DNA of 23,643 nucleotides, from assembly GCA_028704215.1 (NCBI GenBank), contig JAQVLJ010000003.1:1-23643 (forward strand), given 5' to 3'. This DNA is from Clostridia bacterium. GTDB lineage: Bacteria; Bacillota; Clostridia; Christensenellales; UBA1242. Below, in pieces: positions 20,517 to 23,643 of this stretch. Both the position numbers and the translations under genes were made by a program. The stretch's first letter is position 1, and the number at the start of each line of letters is the position of its first letter. The notes beneath the pieces are model-generated. The model saw only the letters and a list, made by a program, of their open reading frames with translations. It was not told the DNA's origin and did no database searches.

Positions 20517-21785
20517 ATGCAAATTTCTGATTTGATAATTAAAAAAAATAACAAAAAACGACTTTCACAAGATGAAATAAAATTTTTTATTGATGGAGCA
20601 GTTAATGGTACTATTGAACAAAAAGATATTGTTCGATTACTAAAAGCAATTTATGATTTTGGCATGACGAACAACGAAACTTCTGACTTAGCACTAGCGA
20701 TGTGTGACAGCGGCGAAAGATTACATTTTGATGAAACAATTATCGATAAACATTCTACTGGTGGAGTAAGCGATAGCACCAGTTTGATTATAGTACCCAT
20801 ATTGGCCAGCTTGAATTATAAAATAGTAAAAATGAGTGGAAAGAGTTTAGGACATACTGGTGGAACGGTTGATAAATTACACGTTTTTGATGATATACAA
20901 ACTGAAAAAAATCATCAGCAAATATTAAAACTACTTGAACAGACTAACGCATGTATGATAGAGCAGTCTAAGACACTTGTTCCAGCAGACAAGATATTTT
21001 ACACGCTAAGAGATGAGACTGGATTAGTTGATAGTATACCGCTAATTGCATCTTCGATAACGAGCAAAAAATTGGCAAGTGGTGCAGACGTAGTTTTGTT
21101 TGATGTAAAATGTGGAGATGGTGCATTTTTTTCTGACACAAAAAAAGCAAAAAAATTGGCTCGACTTATGACACACATTATGAAAATTAATAAGGTCAAA
21201 TCAAAAGCACTGATTACCGATATGACTCAGCCATTAGGAAAAAACATTGGTTGCAATTTAGAAATGGTAGAAGTAATCGAGGTGTTAAATGGCAAAGAAG
21301 GACGTTTAAAAAGTTTATGCATAGAACTAGCGACACGATTAATTTGTATGACTGACAAAACAAAATATAAGGATGCAAAACAAAAAGTTTTACTTGCGTT
21401 ATCTAGTAAATTAGCTTTAAAAAAATTCGAAGAAATAATGTCTGCACAAAATGCAAATATAGAAAAAATTGTTAACCCAGAGTTGATTGAGGTGGCAAAA
21501 ATAAATCATAAAGTATGTGCATCGAAATGTGGCTATATAGAAAAAATTTGTACAAAAAAATTGGGTCAGATTGTCAACATTATGTCAGACAAAAACGATA
21601 GAAATGTTGGTATAAAAATGAATGTTGAGATAGGAGATTTCGTTGATAAAAATTGTGAACTTTTTACAGTATTTTATAATGACAAAGTTCAGCTTCAGAA
21701 AGTAAAAAATGAGTTAAAAAATTTGGTCATTTTGTCAGACAAATTTGTTAAGAAAAACAAGTTAATTTTGAGGGTAGTAAGATGA
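20517..21785 (+). CDS. pdp: Pyrimidine-nucleoside (thymidine/uridine) phosphorylase
   Basis: 422 residues, slightly shorter than the usual 430-440. It splits thymidine, uridine or deoxyuridine with phosphate to base plus (deoxy)ribose-1-phosphate for salvage. Conserved blocks: DKHSTGGVSDSTSL (77-90, phosphate and substrate site), KMSGKSLGHTGGTVDKL (105-121), LRDETGLVDSIPLIASSITS with the base-binding Arg, Ser and Lys, and FDVKCGDGAFF. Two loop residues differ from the usual GGVGD (here GGVSD) and SGRGLGHTGG (here SGKSLGHTGG), which might alter kinetics or specificity. The N-terminus matches the family, so ATG 20517 is right although no ribosome binding site precedes it. tsaE follows with an ATGA overlap. 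Confidence 0.93.
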   Translation: MQISDLIIKKNNKKRLSQDEIKFFIDGAVNGTIEQKDIVRLLKAIYDFGMTNNETSDLALAMCDSGERLHFDETIIDKHSTGGVSDSTSLIIVPILASLNYKIVKMSGKSLGHTGGTVDKLHVFDDIQTEKNHQQILKLLEQTNACMIEQSKTLVPADKIFYTLRDETGLVDSIPLIASSITSKKLASGADVVLFDVKCGDGAFFSDTKKAKKLARLMTHIMKINKVKSKALITDMTQPLGKNIGCNLEMVEVIEVLNGKEGRLKSLCIELATRLICMTDKTKYKDAKQKVLLALSSKLALKKFEEIMSAQNANIEKIVNPELIEVAKINHKVCASKCGYIEKICTKKLGQIVNIMSDKNDRNVGIKMNVEIGDFVDKNCELFTVFYNDKVQLQKVKNELKNLVILSDKFVKKNKLILRVVR

Positions 21786-22192
21786 TATATATTGCGAACA
21801 ATTTAGAAGATACAAAACGCATTGCAGAGGACTTTGCAAGTTCATTAAAACTCGGAGATGTTGTTTTGCTTAATGGAGATTTGGGTGCGGGAAAAACTAC
21901 TTTTACACAATTTGCTTTCAAACAACTTGGAGTCAAACAAAATGTTAATAGTCCTACTTTTGCAGTTTTAAAAACGTATGAGACCAATGGAAAAACGCTT
22001 CATCATTTTGATGCTTATCGTATCAATACACCTGAAGCTATCGAAAGTGGTTTTGATGAAATATTGTCAAATAGAAAGGCAATAATATTTATTGAATGGA
22101 GTGAAAATATTTTGAAATTATTACCAAAAAAATACAAAATAATAGATATAAAAATAATAGATGAAAATAAAAGAAAAATTGAAATTAAATAA
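21782..22192 (+). CDS. tsaE: TsaE, ATPase for tRNA t6A synthesis
   Basis: 136 residues. GDLGAGKTT (32-40) is the Walker A; VNSPTFAVLKTYE and HHFDAYRI are the family switch and substrate blocks; IIFIEWSENI is the conserved near-C-terminal block with the family Glu-Trp. TsaE couples ATP hydrolysis to the TsaB-TsaD complex that adds threonylcarbamoyl to A37 of ANN-decoding tRNAs. ATG 21782 overlaps the upstream phosphorylase stop (ATGA), with GAGGGTAG as ribosome binding site in that gene. The tsaB-rimI fusion lies 99 nt downstream, as in many Firmicutes where tsaE, tsaB, rimI and tsaD are clustered; tsaD is not in the window. Confidence 0.95.
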   Translation: MIYIANNLEDTKRIAEDFASSLKLGDVVLLNGDLGAGKTTFTQFAFKQLGVKQNVNSPTFAVLKTYETNGKTLHHFDAYRINTPEAIESGFDEILSNRKAIIFIEWSENILKLLPKKYKIIDIKIIDENKRKIEIK

Positions 22193-22200
22193 AAGTACAC

Positions 22201-22237
22201 AAAATTTAACATTTTTTAACAAAAATTTAACATTTTT
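22201..22237. repeat. Short direct repeat in the tsaE-tsaB gap
   Basis: The 16-mer AAAATTTAACATTTTT occurs exactly at 22201-22216 and again at 22222-22237, a 21-nt period. The surrounding 99-nt gap is almost pure A/T, with no convincing promoter or terminator. Confidence 0.7.
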
Positions 22238-22291
22238 ATTAAAAATAACAATTTTGTAATTAATTTCAATAATATAAAAGGAATAATAATT

Positions 22292-23344
22292 ATGAATTAT
22301 TTATTAATAAATACTGCTAATAAAATATTGCGAATACTGGTATCAAAAGATAATAAAATTTATTCGATATCAAACAACGCACAAAAAAAACATAACGAAA
22401 TTTTACTTTCATTAATAGATGAAGCGTTAAAAGATGCCAAACTAGATTTGAGTGAAATACATGCTTTCGGAGTAGTTGTTGGGCCAGGCTCATTTACTGG
22501 AATTAGAGTTGGCATTTCTACAATCAAAGCATTTAAAGATGTTTTCAAAAAAAATTGTGTGGGACTAAACAACTTAGAATTACTTTCACGTATGTCTGAT
22601 TTTGACCAAAAATATTTTGCAATTTTTGGCAGCAATGATAGTTATTATTTTGCTCAAAAAAATTCAAATTCTGACCTAAATATATACTCAAGAAATTTGA
22701 CTTATGATGAAGTTTTTGACATTGCAAAAAATCAAAAAATTGCAGTTTTTGAAGGTGAAGATTTTGGTAAAATTATGCCAAAAAAAGTAATGTGGAATGA
22801 CCAAGTTTGGCTGCAAGTTTTTGAAGAAAAATTGGAAGAAAAAAAATTCGATTTGCAACCAATTTATTATCAACTTTCTCAAGCGGAAAAAGAGAAAATT
22901 TGTCGTACAAATTTATTAATTTCTTTTGCAAAAAATGATGATATTTCTGAAATATTAAAAATTGATAATATCTGTTTTGAAGACAAATGGAGCGAACAAA
23001 CTTATGTCGATGAACTTAAAAATAGCCGCATAATTTTGTATGCAAAAATTGAAAATGAAGTAGTAGGATTTGTCGATGTAGTCAATCAAGTTGATGAACT
23101 TAGCATAATGAGAATTGCAGTTTTACCTGATTATCGAAATCAAGGTATAGCTACAAAACTAATTAAAAAAATTGAAGAAATTGCACTTCAAATGAAAATT
23201 AAAAAAGTAAGTTTAGAAGCTGAACAAAAAAATTTTGACGCTATATGTTTGTATAGCAAATTGGGTTATGGTACTAGAAGAGTAAGAAAAAATTATTACA
23301 AAAACGGAAGCGATGCAATCGAAATGTCAAAGGAAATTTTTTAA
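22292..23344 (+). CDS. TsaB-RimI fusion: t6A protease-like subunit plus N-acetyltransferase
   Basis: 350 residues in two domains. TsaB part about 1-202: INTANKILRILV (the usual IDTS becomes INTA), HNEILLSLIDEAL, VVVGPGSFTGIRVG (61-74) and the family's terminal PIYYQLSQAEKEK (190-202). RimI-type GNAT part about 206-350: SIMRIAVLPDYRNQGIATKLI (271-291) with the acetyl-CoA loop, SLEAEQKNFDAICLYSKLGY, and RRVRKNYY near the end. TsaB scaffolds TsaD and TsaE in t6A synthesis; RimI acetylates protein N-termini such as that of S18. The two are often neighbours; here they form one chain without stop or frameshift. AAAAGGAA precedes ATG 22292. The stop overlaps the convergent murF stop at TTAA 23341-23344. 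Confidence 0.93.
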   Translation: MNYLLINTANKILRILVSKDNKIYSISNNAQKKHNEILLSLIDEALKDAKLDLSEIHAFGVVVGPGSFTGIRVGISTIKAFKDVFKKNCVGLNNLELLSRMSDFDQKYFAIFGSNDSYYFAQKNSNSDLNIYSRNLTYDEVFDIAKNQKIAVFEGEDFGKIMPKKVMWNDQVWLQVFEEKLEEKKFDLQPIYYQLSQAEKEKICRTNLLISFAKNDDISEILKIDNICFEDKWSEQTYVDELKNSRIILYAKIENEVVGFVDVVNQVDELSIMRIAVLPDYRNQGIATKLIKKIEEIALQMKIKKVSLEAEQKNFDAICLYSKLGYGTRRVRKNYYKNGSDAIEMSKEIF

Positions 23345-23643
23345 CTATAATCATCCGGCAAATCATTTAATAACAACAATGTATCGTTTGAAACTAGAAT
23401 TTTTGAAAATAAAAATTGTGCTTCTTTTAAATTTTTTACATAATAGATTTTTTTTGTTGCGTCCAAACCATGACTAAGTGAATATCTATTTGTATCACCA
23501 ACCACAATTATTTCGTCTGCAACTTCATTAATTTTTTTTGCCAAAGCATAGTTAATTTGATGTTGTTCTTTTCCACCTTCGACAATCCCAGGAGTGCATA
23601 CTACTTTCTTTCCCATACAACTTTGCAAAACATTGAGAGCATT
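23341..23643 (-). CDS. murF: UDP-N-acetylmuramoyl-tripeptide:D-alanyl-D-alanine ligase, C-terminal part (5' end outside window)
   Basis: The frame is open to the window edge; about 100 C-terminal residues are visible. KKVVCTPGIVEGGKEQHQIN matches the Mur-ligase C-terminal block (K.vvTPGlVElG....N), ADEIIVVGDTNR follows, and LLLLNDLPDDY is the MurF-specific end (LLeNDLPDNY). MurF adds D-Ala-D-Ala to the cell-wall precursor in the cytoplasm using ATP. The catalytic and ATP domains are outside the window. It is convergent with the tsaB-rimI gene, and the two stop codons overlap in the sequence TTAA. Confidence 0.85.
   Translation of the reverse strand, partial: NALNVLQSCMGKKVVCTPGIVEGGKEQHQINYALAKKINEVADEIIVVGDTNRYSLSHGLDATKKIYYVKNLKEAQFLFSKILVSNDTLLLLNDLPDDYS

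Noticed and set aside
1..23643. CRISPR arrays, tRNA genes, insertion sequences, prophage or toxin-antitoxin genes
   Set aside because: No regularly spaced repeats, cloverleaf-like stretches, transposase motifs or typical toxin motifs were seen; all gaps are short and accounted for.

Overview
The window is AT-rich bacterial DNA (roughly 30% GC by eye) and reads as a chromosomal piece of a Gram-positive-type (Firmicutes/Clostridia-like) bacterium, probably an uncultured low-GC lineage. Pointers are the ctsR-clpC unit with a CtsR box, the rplU-prp-rpmA block with a Prp-cleavable L27 N-terminus, a spoIVFA-spoIVFB pair, minD-minE, SigA-like TTGACA/TATAAT promoters and AGGAGG-type ribosome binding sites. 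Genes are tightly packed. There is no gene-free stretch above 300 bases, and I saw no tRNA, rRNA, CRISPR array, insertion sequence or phage gene.

Layout. 1-1164 (+): end of an rRNA-type methyltransferase, an RluA-family pseudouridine synthase and a small 2[4Fe-4S] ferredoxin. 1199-3823 (+): a two-gene unit with its own promoter and terminator, encoding a degenerate Ppx/GppA-like protein and a degenerate MreB-like protein. 3826-6389 (+): minD, minE, spoIVFA, spoIVFB, with no minC. 6390-8222 (+): tmk, then the rplU-prp-rpmA ribosomal block with promoter, leader and terminator. 8243-9699 (+): a CNNM/CorC-type membrane protein. 9729-13174 (+): ctsR, clpC and a small unknown gene. 13173-15258 (-): small protein, intracellular-type subtilase, motif-less ABC ATPase. 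15324-15878 (+): a glycine-rich low-complexity protein. 15841-18394 (-): DUF3343 protein, nth, obg, yhbY. 18499-19647 (+): class V cysteine-desulfurase-like enzyme. 19634-20440 (-): unknown membrane protein. 20482-23344 (+): pyrimidine-nucleoside phosphorylase, tsaE, fused tsaB-rimI. 23341-23643 (-): end of murF.

The order mreB-like / minD / spoIVFA / spoIVFB / rplU / prp / rpmA, with obg nearby, is a rearranged version of the Bacillus mre-min-spoIVF-rplU-ysxB-rpmA-spo0B-obg cluster, here lacking mreC, mreD, minC and spo0B. The points most worth a second look are: (1) two adjacent actin-fold (ASKHA) proteins that have both lost their nucleotide-handling motifs; (2) at least five genes with no ribosome binding site, whose SigA-like -10 box ends 5-6 nt before the ATG, which predicts leaderless mRNAs; (3) a subtilase operon with a motif-less ABC ATPase and a small partner gene, divergent from a glycine-rich protein. 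No computation was run. Family calls rest on motifs and gene order read from the sequence.
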